Below, piece after piece: positions 11,943 to 30,879 of a DNA stretch of 64,000 bases. The stretch is from assembly GCA_025093555.1 (NCBI GenBank), contig JAIWNF010000040.1, positions 186,001 to 250,000 on the forward strand, written 5' to 3'. Within the stretch, counting starts at the first letter, position 1, and each line of letters opens with the position of its first letter. Below the pieces are notes generated by a model that was not told where the DNA came from, ran no database searches, and was given only the letters and a program-made list of their open reading frames with translations. This DNA is from Circinella umbellata (Eukaryota; Mucoromycota; Mucoromycetes; Mucorales; Lichtheimiaceae). Position numbers and translations under genes: made by a program.

Positions 11943-13144
11943 ATGAGCAATCAACAATATATTGAATGGACAACAGTACAAAATACATGGATAAATCAGT
12001 ATAGCTCATGTGGCGATTTGCCTCAAAAATTAACAACTGCTTTCTTTGATCCTAACAAACTTTTCTCAAAAAATGCCATACCACTTTATAAAGGCAAGCT
12101 AATTGTACGCAAAAACCAAAAATAACAAATAAAAAGAATAAAAATAAATAGCTGCATAATCTTGTGTAGAAACTAACTCTTTATATATACATATAGCAAA
12201 AGAAGCTACAACTGGAAAAACACAACTTGTAATGTCCATGGCAACGTGTCGTAACTTTCAAGAAACATTATCAATGATGATGCAACGCGTTAATCCCCAA
12301 CTTTCTCCTCCAGAAGAACCTATTGCTTTATGCTCCGAATATATTGATGTACAAGAGTTTCAAACCAATAGTAAAAATGCATTTTCTCGGTTACAAACAA
12401 AAGTGAAAAAAGCAAATAAATCGGCAGAAAAGTTACAACGTGCTAAAGATGATTGGCAACAGGCCAATCAACTTGTACAAAGTAAACAATATGTTTTTGT
12501 TGCTATTGATATTGAAGCATGGGAACAAGATCACAGTATTCTTTTGGAAATTGGATGGAGTTTATATGATTCAAAAACGGATCAATATATGGATCAACAT
12601 TATCTTATGAATACATATCGTCATCTTACCAATGGACGTTATGTAAGTGATCAAAAATTACGATTTGCATTTGGTACTTCTGTTTGGTGTTCATTAGATC
12701 AGGCGCTCAAAGAATTACGAAAAGATTTAGATTGGTGTGTACAACGTGATGGAGGATTCGTTCTTGTGGGACATGGATTGGATAGTGATTTGAGATATCT
12801 TCAAAAGGCAAAGTTCCATTGGCCAGGTGCCAATGGTAATGGTGATACGCTGGACGTGAACCAGAGTGCATTGGTTACTATCTGTAATACAGATGAGATG
12901 TATGCGGCATCTATTGGTAACTTACATAATCCGCCTTCACTTGGAACAACACTTGGATTATTTGGAATCGACTGTTGGAATTTACATAATGCTGGTAAAG
13001 TAAAAACAAAAGAATAATAATAACAATTGATAGCAATCATATTATCAGCACTTATATATACTTATATGTTTATATTCAATAGGAAATGATGCGCATTATA
13101 CAATGCTGCTCTTTATGGAACTTATTAAAAAGGCCAATGAATAA
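11943..13144 (+). CDS. Gfd2/YDR514C-like DEDDh 3'-5' exonuclease-fold protein
   Basis: Exons 11943-12093, 12197-12994, 13083-13144; 336 residues. The first intron only fits if it uses a GC donor (AAG|GCAAGC) with acceptor TATAG; any nearby GT donor leaves the frame shifted. Seen: DIEAWE near the start of the RNase H-like fold (D and E of motif I), LVGHGLDSDLRYL (motif II Asp), and HNAGNDAHYTM (motif III His and Asp), a complete DEDDh set. A coiled segment (NKSAEKLQRAKDDW) precedes the domain. Family knowledge: fungal Gfd2/YDR514C C-terminal domains belong to the ribonuclease H-like superfamily; Gfd2 was linked to mRNA export in yeast. The activity on RNA or DNA is not known from sequence. Confidence 0.78.
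12094..12196 (+). other. GC-AG intron
   Basis: The intron begins GCAAGC and ends ACATATAG. It is the only choice that joins the N-terminal exon (…PLYK) to the downstream frame (AKEATTGKTQ) in phase. Confidence 0.65.
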
Positions 13145-13543
13145 AAACAATTCTCAATGCCGTCATTTGTTTTTTCACATGGTTTCTTTTTTTCTTTGAG
13201 ATCAAAGAACAATCCCATAGTATTTAACTTCATATTTCTCTCCCACACACCCTTAAACCCTATTTTGATTTTATCAACATGACAAAAGAATTATCATTAT
13301 TATGCCAAAAAAAAAATCACATTGATTTTTTTGTTAACTAAATAAACTATTATTATATTTTGTTTTGTTTTAATAGTTTTAGAAGGGGGAGGAGGGAGGG
13401 GCAAGTATATACAGATATTTATATATGAAAAAAAAAATAATTGAAAAAAATCCCATATCTGATATTTTATAAATTATGCAATGTTGCTGCTTTTGTACAC
13501 ACACACAAAAAAAAAGAAAAAAAAAATATACATTTTGGTATGA
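13145..13543. other. 3' intergenic between convergent genes
   Basis: The Gfd2-like gene and the TMEM33-like gene end towards each other here. Only AT-rich sequence with AATAAA-type signals and poly-A/T runs is seen. Confidence 0.6.
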
Positions 13544-14807
13544 TTATTGACGAGGTTGTTGTTGTTGAACAACGGCTTGTCCATATCTAGTAATCATATC
13601 CTTTACAGTCAAATAAGCTTTGCCAACTACTGGAGGTACACGAGGATCTTGCGAGACATTATCCATAGCAGTACGTAATTTGGTAAAAGCTTGACGTGTA
13701 TAAGATGAAAGATGATAACGGAAACGTAAGAATTGTGCATATAAGAAAATACCCATGATTTGAAGTCTAAATAAATAAATAAATAAAAACAATTAAATGC
13801 AATTCTTCTAACAAATAAACTTCTTTATGTTTCCCCCTCCCCTTTTTTTTCCTTTACCTAAAAATACCAAGCAACAAACGACCCATAATACCAACAACTT
13901 CAATCTGAGCAACAAAACGCATTGCGGTATCATAATTCTTATCAGTCCACGACTTAATACGTTGCTGAGTTTTAGCTTGCCATGTTGCAGCCCGAGATGA
14001 CGACGCGGTTGAAGAAGGTACTGGGAAAACAGTTGGAATAATATTGGATCGAACATATCCAAGTGCATGGAATGTTGAAAATGTAGCATAAGGTACAAGA
14101 GTCACTAAAAATTATATAATTTAAAGTTATTAGTTTTCTGATTCACTTTCTTTTCTCTGATTTACTTGTATTCCTATATCCTTCTTTTTTTTTTGCTCTA
14201 TCTATTTCTCCTTTTAAACGTAATTATTTCTTCGCTTCTCTTCCCAGTTTTCTTTTTTCTAATGAAAATCGTTTATATACCTGAAATAGGTTTGGAGAAG
14301 AACCAATACAAGGCAAGAAGAAGATATTGAACATTTTCATCCATGACAAGACGTTGAGCGTAACGAGTATTCAATTGTGGTATCTTTTTATATATAATAT
14401 GTACATGCATACGAAAAAAAAAAAAGTATAAAGATATATTAATATATACATAGTATAGTTAGACCTTCCAAGAAATCTCGCAAGTTTCTTTTTTCTTACC
14501 CCATGGCTTTTATAAATGACGACACCATAAGAAATTAACGCACCAACGTATGCAATAGTATAAGGTTTAGTTGCTGAACGAAACATCAACACTGACAAGA
14601 GATGAATGGCCGAACCAATTAAAGTAAGCACATGACCAGAAAACCAAGCAAACTGTAATGTCTTTATATATATAAAAGAGAGAAAAAGATAATATATTTG
14701 TTAGAACAAACACACCATTTTTTTAGCTTCTTGATAATATAACTGAAAAAAAGAATACTTACTTGTACTAAATTTAAAATACGTTCCTGCAAAGTTGATG
14801 GTGGCAT
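13544..14807 (-). CDS. TMEM33/Pom33-family membrane protein
   Basis: Five exons on the minus strand: 14807-14763, 14652-14500, 14383-14281, 14104-13858, 13766-13544; 256 residues. Seen: QERILNLVQ then FAWFSGHVLTLIG, a conserved TMEM33 start; YTIAYVGALISYGVVIYKS; NVQYLLLALYWFFSKPI; TLVPYATFSTFHALGYVRSNIIPTV; and a C-terminal half rich in basic and aromatic residues. About four membrane-spanning segments are expected. Family knowledge: yeast Pom33/Per33 and fission yeast Tts1 act in ER tubules and nuclear pore distribution. Order and spacing fit the full family length, so the model looks complete. The start MPPSTLQER is the first ATG in frame and is followed by an intron after 15 codons. Confidence 0.87.
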
Positions 14808-15990
14808 TTTTCTTTTATACTTTTCGAGAAATAAAAAAGAAAAGAGAGAGAGAAAATAAAAAAAAGTAGCGCGTGATAAGGAGTGGGGTTTCTTTTCGCT
14901 GGATGGTTGAATCGAAGCTGTATAACTGTAACATAGACATATATTTTTCCCATCACACGAAGCTAATTGGCTACCGCTTTTTGTTAACTTTCCTAATGTA
15001 AGCTCCGACAAAAAACCTTATATTTTTGAATTATCTAATATAAGCAATTATTTCTTAATTTTTTTTGTCAATTCATAATAATACTAAATGTTGTATATTA
15101 CTAGTGAATATAATCATGAGTAATTAATAATGTTATATTATTATTGAAAAATAAAATCATTTTGTCATTTTTTCTTATCATATAGTTTTGATAAATCCAT
15201 TTAAAACTACTAGACACACAAAAAGTCATTTGACAACAAAAGATAAATCTACATTGGATACGAAGTATGTTATTTTTTGCTACAAATCCTATCATGAATA
15301 AATGTAGTAGTAGTTGATGAGCTTAATTTAGAGGGAAAAGCATATAATTGGTTTGTACCATATTGAATATGTGGTAATAGAAAAAGACCAAAAAGAAAAG
15401 TAGAATGAATAATTGTGTTACTAGGTAACAATCATCAACAGACTATTGAAAAAGTGGTAACGAAGTTTCACCATTCTATTTACGTCCTACTTATTAAAAA
15501 GGTTACATATGGTGACGTTGTATGAACCTTTATTAAATGTGAATTAACGACATAAAGTTTAAATAGAATTACGGTTGGTTGGTTTTTTAACCACAGAATT
15601 TTCTTATAAAATCATACGTTGCCGCAAGTTCAAATACATAGCAACCATACCTAATATGAATGATCTATATAGTAATAGTCAAGATAAAATACATTTATTG
15701 TAGAGATTTGTAGCTAAATATATATTGTTTTCTTTTTTTATATAAAGATGTATACGCCCAAATAAATATTTTGCCTATTTAAATAGGGAAAACAACGTTT
15801 TTTTTGATAGTACTAATAATAATAATGATGATGATGATGGTATAACGTAATTTCCTCATTTTCTCATCCTCAGGGACAGGGTTAATGTTTAGATTACTGT
15901 ACAAAAAAAAGTCGGATTTACTGTATTTAAGGGATTTTATCCATATATTACCCTTGTATTATATAATATAAAACTAGATATATATTGTAT
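14808..15990. other. intergenic, AT-rich, nothing recognised
   Basis: Upstream of the TMEM33-like gene there is a purine-rich promoter tract (14815-14880), then AT-rich DNA without coding signal. A short ATG/GATGAT microsatellite lies near 15820-15840. Confidence 0.55.
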
Positions 15991-15998
15991 AAAAAAAT

Positions 15999-16740
15999 AC
16001 AGCTGGAAGACTCCGTAAGATGGCAGCAACTGCCAGAACCACACCATCTTCAAAAAAATAAAACAATCTTATTTACAACAAAACCTTACCAACAAATAAA
16101 CGCCACTACAGGGTCTCTTTCATTATCAGTCTGCCGACCTGCACTTACCATTGATCTAATATTATGGCTCCCAATGTCTCGCATAGAAAGAAGTAGATAC
16201 ATTAGTTGGCGGCTGGGTTGGTTACCTGGTGGTACCCCAAAACGTTGTTAAACTTGTGAATTCATTAACTCCCATAAACAACATGCTATTCACTGCCTTC
16301 AACTTCATCAACGCCTTTCCCTTTTCCACAACAAGCACCTGACCCTATTTTATATGCACTTAATCAACTTCAAAGAACAACCAACATCACCCAAAAAAAG
16401 TATCCTTTTCGAAAACCACCTGGCCCATACCATGTACCATTTTTGCGGAGCTTTACGCCCACCAGCATCCAGACAGCAACCCACAGTAATACGACGACAA
16501 GAATCTCGGAGAAGCGTTTCTTACATGGATTGATCCACCAGCTCCTGATCAACCAACATAAAGAATTAAACTTTACTACTAATATCAAGCACCTTTCCCA
16601 ACAAAAACCTTTTTTTTTATTCTCTAGGTTTTCATACTGGACTTCATTCTTTATTTGGAATCTGTCTCCCTTTCTCCATTTTCTCACATTGCTACTTTTC
16701 CAACTCTTTACATAAAGCTTTTTTGTACGTAGTCCCCCTA
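15999..16740 (+). pseudogene. degraded coding sequence, possibly the C-terminal end of a non-LTR retrotransposon reverse transcriptase
   Basis: Base composition changes sharply here to C-rich on the + strand. One frame reads SWRLGWLPGGTPKRC, a stop, then TCEFINSHKQHAIHCLQLH; a neighbouring frame continues with PDPILYALNQL. A Trp-rich stretch, paired Cys/His and a following 'PDP…LN.L' element resemble the region after the reverse transcriptase in LINE-like elements of Mucorales, from memory of that family. At least one stop and one frameshift separate the pieces, so it is dead. No poly-A tail or target duplication was identified. It could also be a decayed ordinary gene. Confidence 0.4.
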
Positions 16741-19700
16741 CTACTCCACGCCATTTTCTCTATCTTCTAATAGGGCTTTTTATTTTCTAATTTCCTTTTT
16801 ACCCCGTCTCGATCAATATGTCTTATCAGACGCTGGATTATGGGAGACAATAAATAAAAACCACAAATTTTCAAAGCAGGATCCGTATGATAAGTAAATA
16901 AAAATGAAAAAGTACAATAAAAAAAACTTGTTGTCGTTGTTAATATTATCATTCCCATTATATAGAATCATGTCATAGAAGTTTTGATAATAATAATACG
17001 TAATACATATCATATCATAGCATTCATCATCATTTTTTATTTCTTTCGATCATCATAAAAAAAGCCATACTGAGGAGACACTTTTTTTTGGGTTCTTTAT
17101 TGCAACGTTATGTGTGTGTGAGGGGGAGGATGATCTTTTAATTATATTTGAAAGGGAAAAATAACCCTATACATTAGATGTTCCTTGTTTGTTTGCCGTA
17201 AAATAAATAAAAAGTATATAATAGATAATAAAATTCATTGTTGTTCGCATAGAAACTTCTAAATGAGAAAAAAAAACGCCAAAGTTATATGAATACGTAA
17301 TAGGGAGCATAATTTTTTTTTTAAAATGAAAACCACATTACTTTCATTTATATATCAAGTTGAATTTATTTGATAGCGCCATGTGACAAAACAAAGAAAA
17401 GAGAATTAGGCAGTGTGTATATATATAATAAAATATCATTCTTACTTTGTGGTGTAGATAATGATACAAAAGGACACGGATGAAAAAAAAATTGAGGAGG
17501 ATATATTATATAATGAGAATTATTACTTTTAGTGTGTTACTTCGATGGGAAATAAACAATTTACTGGTTTGGTTGATGATCCCAAATAAAAAAATAAGTA
17601 TCTTCCTCTCTAGATATACCACTATAACTGTTATTATTCTGACCATAAACGTCAATTACAAAAAAACTAATATACTCTTGAATTTGATATCATAATAATA
17701 ACTTTGCATACATATTGCATATTTAGTTTAGTAATAATAATACCCATCAACACAATGTTTGATAATCGGTATAGTAACATTCCGTATATCATTGAGATAT
17801 GTACTTATTAAAAATAGCTTTATTATTACTATTATCAATAGTATTCTCATGTGAGTCAAAGGAGATAAATATACAACTTTAATTCAACAAACAAAAAATA
17901 AATGAGAGAGATTTTATATATCTCTTCTTATCTCATATCTATTCTAACTGAGACAATGAATAATTAATTTAAATTATTGACATATATTACTTATAAAAAA
18001 GGGAACATTGTAATAAAAAACCCAACAGTATGGATAGAGGTATTTTTTAATACATTTGAAAGGAGTAAACTATTGATAACTTTTACAATTCAGAAAAAGT
18101 GACATCAAAGAACTCTCCAGACTTTTTTTTTTTGGCCTTTTTCCAGACAAATCGTTGTTGACGATCCTTCCCACCCTTTCTTTCTCTCTCTTTCCATAAG
18201 TTCAATCCTTAAAATATATATAATACGTATCTCCTTATTTTAATCTACTTTCTCTCTTTCGTTTTGCTGTTGTAAAGCATGGAAGTTAGTTACGTTCATG
18301 AATGCTCTTTTTCCTCCTCCTTATCTTTCTCCTCGCAAAACAATTATAACCCTTCGTGCGTAATGAAAAATAAAACCCAAGTAATTTATTGATTGAGAAT
18401 CAAAAAACAAACAAACAACAATAGTCTACGTAATAAATATTTTTAAAATACAAATGAGGACTTTACAGACATTTCTCATATGTTATACGTATGCAGGAAC
18501 AATAACACCTAAAATACATATCCTTATATGTAATACTAATTATTAAGACTGTGACTATATTCCGTTGCTAAATTTTTATTAAAGTAAACAAATAAAAGTT
18601 AAACCTTTTTTTAGAACAAAAAAAAAGGAGAGGAGGATGGTTGAAGAGTTAAAGAAAAAGAACACATTTCATTGTTCTTTGTAATAAAGAAAACTAAAAC
18701 TTTTATTTATTGATAACCAACAATCCATCTTTATAAAAGTATTACTACGAGTCTTTATCTATAACATTTCGATTTATAACAGTAATAGCAGTACAAGATC
18801 ATAATGTAAACTATTCATTTTATACCTATTCCCATGTGAAAAAAAAACAAGCAATAAGAAATATAAACTCGAAATCTCGATTCTATTATTACCATAAATC
18901 AAGGTTGAAATTAACAAATAATCGGTATAAACTCCTGAAAGCTGAGGCTATGTTTAAAGTTACAAAGAAATATGAATCATAATTTTAAAAAAACAAGGAG
19001 ATAAGAGTTATTTCATTCAAAATAACAACCTCCCTTCTTTTTTTTCGATCCTGTTATGTGGTTCTCTGTCTCTCTCTTCCCCCCCAAACCCCCCCCCCCC
19101 TCAATCCTTAATTTTTATTTTGACAGATAATAACTTTTTATATAAAAAGAGTAATAATTTTTGGGGTATTAAAGTTTTTTTTTAAGATTTAAAAAATTCA
19201 CACCAAAAAAAAAATTAAAGTTTTCAGGAAACATTGATTTGAAGTTTACCTCAGTATAAAATCTTTTTATATTATAGTGTTGTTGAAAGCATTGGTCAAC
19301 TATATTCATAATATATACGAGTGTGGTCAGTGCATTTTCTATATTAATTATATACACATATAGAGTTAGTGTGTATATTATAGTCATGGTAACAATAAAA
19401 AAAAATTTGTTGCTACTAAATATAGATAAATAAAGAAAAAACGGATGAAGGGGTTAAAATATAGTATAATGGTTTGTCCATAAATAGTACATTGTATAAA
19501 TCGAAAGAAAAAAATATAACGAGGAAACTATGTACGTGATTCTGGTTAATTTCTAAATAATAAAATAAAAAGAACTTGGTTATATAACTATCATTATCTA
19601 GATTCGATGTTGCAGTAAAGAGGGAAGGAGGAGTTTTAGATAACTAACAAGTAGTTGAATGTCTAATACTCTTCTGAAAAAAAATAGAGCAGGAGGAGTT

Positions 19701-22700
19701 GAGGGGGGGGGAGAGCAAGTACATAGAAAATGAGGAATAAAATATAGTTGATGTCTTTTTTTTTTGGGAGAGTAAAAAGAAAAGGCAAAAAGAATACAAC
19801 AACCAAAAAAAAAGCATTTAAACTTTTTCAACCTTTCAGTTGAAAGAGCAGAAAACAAATTAAAGAATTTGTTGGATTTTTTTTTTCAAGGAGGTTAAAA
19901 TACCTTTAGGGAAAAAAGCCGAAAAGGTTATACAAAAAGTAGCCATCAAATATAAATTATATATCTCTTTTTTTCTTATCCCTGGAAAAATTAAAAGACA
20001 TGCTATTGCTAAGAAAAGGAAGATCGAGGAGAACATGATCCGCAGGTGTTAATCGGCTTGCATCAATGTTAAAATGACATTATTATTCAACATTTATACC
20101 TAAAATATCAGGTTCTCTCTTTCCTTTATATATACAATTACTATCAATGATAAAATGGTACCATTAGAAATTATAAATACTTTTTTTTTTGTTGCTCCCT
20201 CATGGGTTTCCATCATTTAGCCTCCCTGATACAGATTTATATCATATAGTCTGTATAGATTCCTACTTTTTAATACACATGTGATACTTGATTAAACGAC
20301 CTGGTTCTAGGCTAGGTGGATACTTTTTATTCTTATTAATGGCTATTAAAGTAATTGCTTCTAGACATATATTTATGCAAAAGCTCTTATATTTTATTAC
20401 GGATTTTCCCCTGCCTTTTATTTTTGTTCGGCGTTCTTTTTTTTTTGTATTAGAAGAAAGATATACAAAGAAAAAAATATTCAAGTGTAAAAACAAAAAT
20501 ATCAAAGAAGGAAAAAAAAGTAAGGGGAGGAGGGGAATATCGATATGTTCTTATAGTTTTCTTGGGGAGTCTATGCTATGGATGGGAGTGGAAAACAAAA
20601 AACTGTATAAAGAATGACTTGATCAATATGACCCAACATGTATCTTATTATTGAATGTTATATTCTTTTCAATACGTCATTAATATAATTATTATAATCA
20701 AATTACTTACAAAGTAGAAAGACTTAACATTTATTACTATATATCATTTTTTTTAGATGGATATGAACTGATATACTCTGTCCTTATTTTATGATTCCTA
20801 TTTATCAAAGAAAATACTACACATAACGATTAATTTGAATTGATCACCGGATCATCTTAACCGTTATTCTTTGCTCTAATATATATTAAATTAATTTCTT
20901 CCAAAAAATCCCGAAAAGTTTTTTCTTTCTCCCCTTTCTCCCAAACCTACCATAAAGATAAATCATGGGAATTAATATAATATAAAAAACTGACCATTTG
21001 TGACCAAGGAAATAAAAAATAATAACAACAACAACTAAAGAATTAGAAATATATTCCATTGAGAGAAAATAAAGGGGGGGGGGAGCAACCTGTGGGAAAC
21101 TTACCAAGAAGTGATGTGGAACAATTAGTGTGATTTGTAATGAGTGCAATAAATACGTAGTGTAGCGAATAGTCATAGTGTACCCCTCAGATTCTGTTAA
21201 AAAAGAGAGTCTCGATGAGGCTGTTTTTTTTTAGTATCACGAGTTTCTTTTTTATAACATAATAAAAAATGTTACATTTGGAACACCACCAGATTAATCA
21301 TTGAAAAAATAAAAATAAACCGATTTTGAATTGATAACAGGGACAAATGTTAAGTATATTAATAAATTATTTCATATCATTTTTTTTTTGGGGGGGGGAG
21401 GAACTTTTTTCTATTCAAGTTAACATCTAAGTATATACTATAACAAATGTGAATAATCGTTATTATATGAGTGCTAATAAAGTATATTTAAAGAATAGAT
21501 CATATACATATTATATGTTATATATATAAAAATTAGTAGGATTTATGTACATAATGAATATGTATAAAATATTTCATCCTATTATTACCATTCACAGTAA
21601 TCATCAAACAGTAGTAGCAATATATAATTTAGGAATAAAATGATCTTTACTTTAGTTGTCGGCTTTATCCCCTTAATTGACAGGCTCCTGCTATCATAAA
21701 ATCCGATATTTACATTTCCTTGTTCGGGATAGGAGAGGAGAGGAGATTATAAATCTCAAGTAATAAGAACTTACATTTTACAACGGAGATGTGTAAGTAT
21801 TGATCTATAGAAAAAAAAAGTGAACAGGCATTTACATTTTTAATTTCTACACATTCTGAAGAATAAAAGAATCATGTGATTTCTTGTTATATTGAAATAT
21901 TAAGGTCCGGGATCACAGACGCAAAGTCTCTCGTCTCCCTGCTGTCCTTTATTTCTACTCCTTTAATAACTGCACCATTTCCTTCTACTTGTTATTGCCT
22001 TTATTTTTTTTCTTGGTTGATCCTCACTTATACCCCCCCCAACCACCAACAAAAGTATAATACGGAAAGTATATTTGTATAGGCACATCGCACAGGTAAT
22101 TTTTTTCCCTCCTTTTTTTCTCTCTTCTATCCCACTATTAGTATTTACTCCTACCCTACCTTTATATAGCTTCTCTCTGGAATATTTATAATACGTACTA
22201 CGTATTTAACTTTTTTTTTTTAGATTCATCGCTGTATTATATTATTTATTATTATAATGCATATATCTATTTCAACCTAGCAGCATTCATACTCGTCATA
22301 TTGATGTAAGTATGATAGAAACCTGTATTACGTACACCAAACTATATTTTTTACTCTTATTTTTATGTATTTTATGGTTCATAATAAAATGGTAGTTAGT
22401 TAGTAATAGCCCTGGAATCCCTGGTTGATGCTGATATAATTATTACGTATTATTTGTCCAAAAAAAATCGCATAAATGACTCTTTCTTCCTAAAAATCTC
22501 ATATATTGATTAATAAATGGAGTAGAGACTAAATAACCCTAGTTGACCCGTGCACACTTTATATAAGTCATTCTTTCTACTTTGGTCTTTATTTGTTTAT
22601 ATAGAAAACTCGGGGTATGTGTGTGTGGGGGGGGGGCTACGCACGTGTATACATAAATTGATCACGTTACCATTTATATCATTTTACCATAATTGATCTA

Positions 22701-23710
22701 TTACTATTATTTATACAACATCAAAGAACACAGATTCTTAATAAATCAAAGTCAAACAATTCATAATCATATTCAAGACAATAAAAATATAAATTATATA
22801 AATAGGGTTTTGTTTATACAATATGTTATTTTTTTTTCTTTTTTTTCCCAGCAAATTGTATTAATAAAAATTATAATAATAATGAAAAAAGAAAAAGAAA
22901 ATAAAAAATATATATATAAAATAAAATAAATACTACTACTACTTTTTTTTGTGATTGTGATTGTTTGCTCAGGTTGTGTGTGTGTGTGTGTGTGTGTCAC
23001 TTGCATTTGCTATGAATTTTGAACTAGAAGCAAAAAGCATATACATAATAATTATAATAATAATAAAAAAGAATTAGAATTCTAATCTTTTTTTTTTTAG
23101 TTGACGGGGAAGATGATGAAATGGGCATAATGAAGCATATAATAATTAAGAATATAAAGAAAAAAAATGTGTATGTTATGTGTGTTGAAATAGTAGAGAG
23201 AGAGAAAAAAAGAAATATAATAAAATGGAGTTTTTGTATCACGGACCAGGCGATGACATGTAAAAAAAAAATATCAAGATATATACAAACATGCAAAGAA
23301 AAAAAAAGAGAGAGAGAGATATAAATGAAAAATCAAGTGTATGTGCACACGCACGCACATTAGTAAAGAAATAAAATAAAGAAAAAAGCACGCACAGGGA
23401 AAAAAAAAGAAAAAGAAAAGCACATATTAATGCATTCACCAAAGGTATTGCAGAAATAATAGTAGTAAGAGGAGAAAAAAAAAGATAACAAGTATTAAAG
23501 CGGCACGCCGCTTGCAGAAAAGAGAAAATATAGGAATAGTTGTTTGTTGAAATATATAAAAAGATTAATAATAGTTGATTGGTTTTGTTGTGGATGTTTG
23601 TAGTAATAATAATAATAATATTAAATTAACGTTAATGTTATGTTTGATGATGTTGTTTGTTGTTTGTTTGATCAAAAAAGATAGTTGTAAAGAATATATA
23701 TATACTTTCT
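16741..23710. other. 7-kb gene desert downstream of the zinc-finger gene
   Basis: I find no coding region, RNA gene or element. It is composed of AT-rich DNA with homopolymer runs, CT-rich tracts (18120-18250, 21920-22140), TA microsatellites, a (TG)n run at 22975-22997 and (AAT)n near 23600. Many short ORFs exist but all are low complexity. A hairpin at 23498-23513 is listed separately. Confidence 0.5.
23498..23513. repeat. perfect hairpin AAGCGGC-AC-GCCGCTT
   Basis: Seven-base arms with a two-base loop lie about 200 bp beyond the stop codon of the zinc-finger gene, in otherwise AT-rich DNA. It may lie in the 3' UTR or act as a DNA dyad. Confidence 0.5.

Positions 23711-30879
<7,169 letters not shown>

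Noticed and set aside
12105..12196. GT-AG intron starting GTACGC in the Gfd2-like gene
   Set aside because: It leaves the next exon in the wrong phase; the GC donor 11 bases upstream restores the frame.
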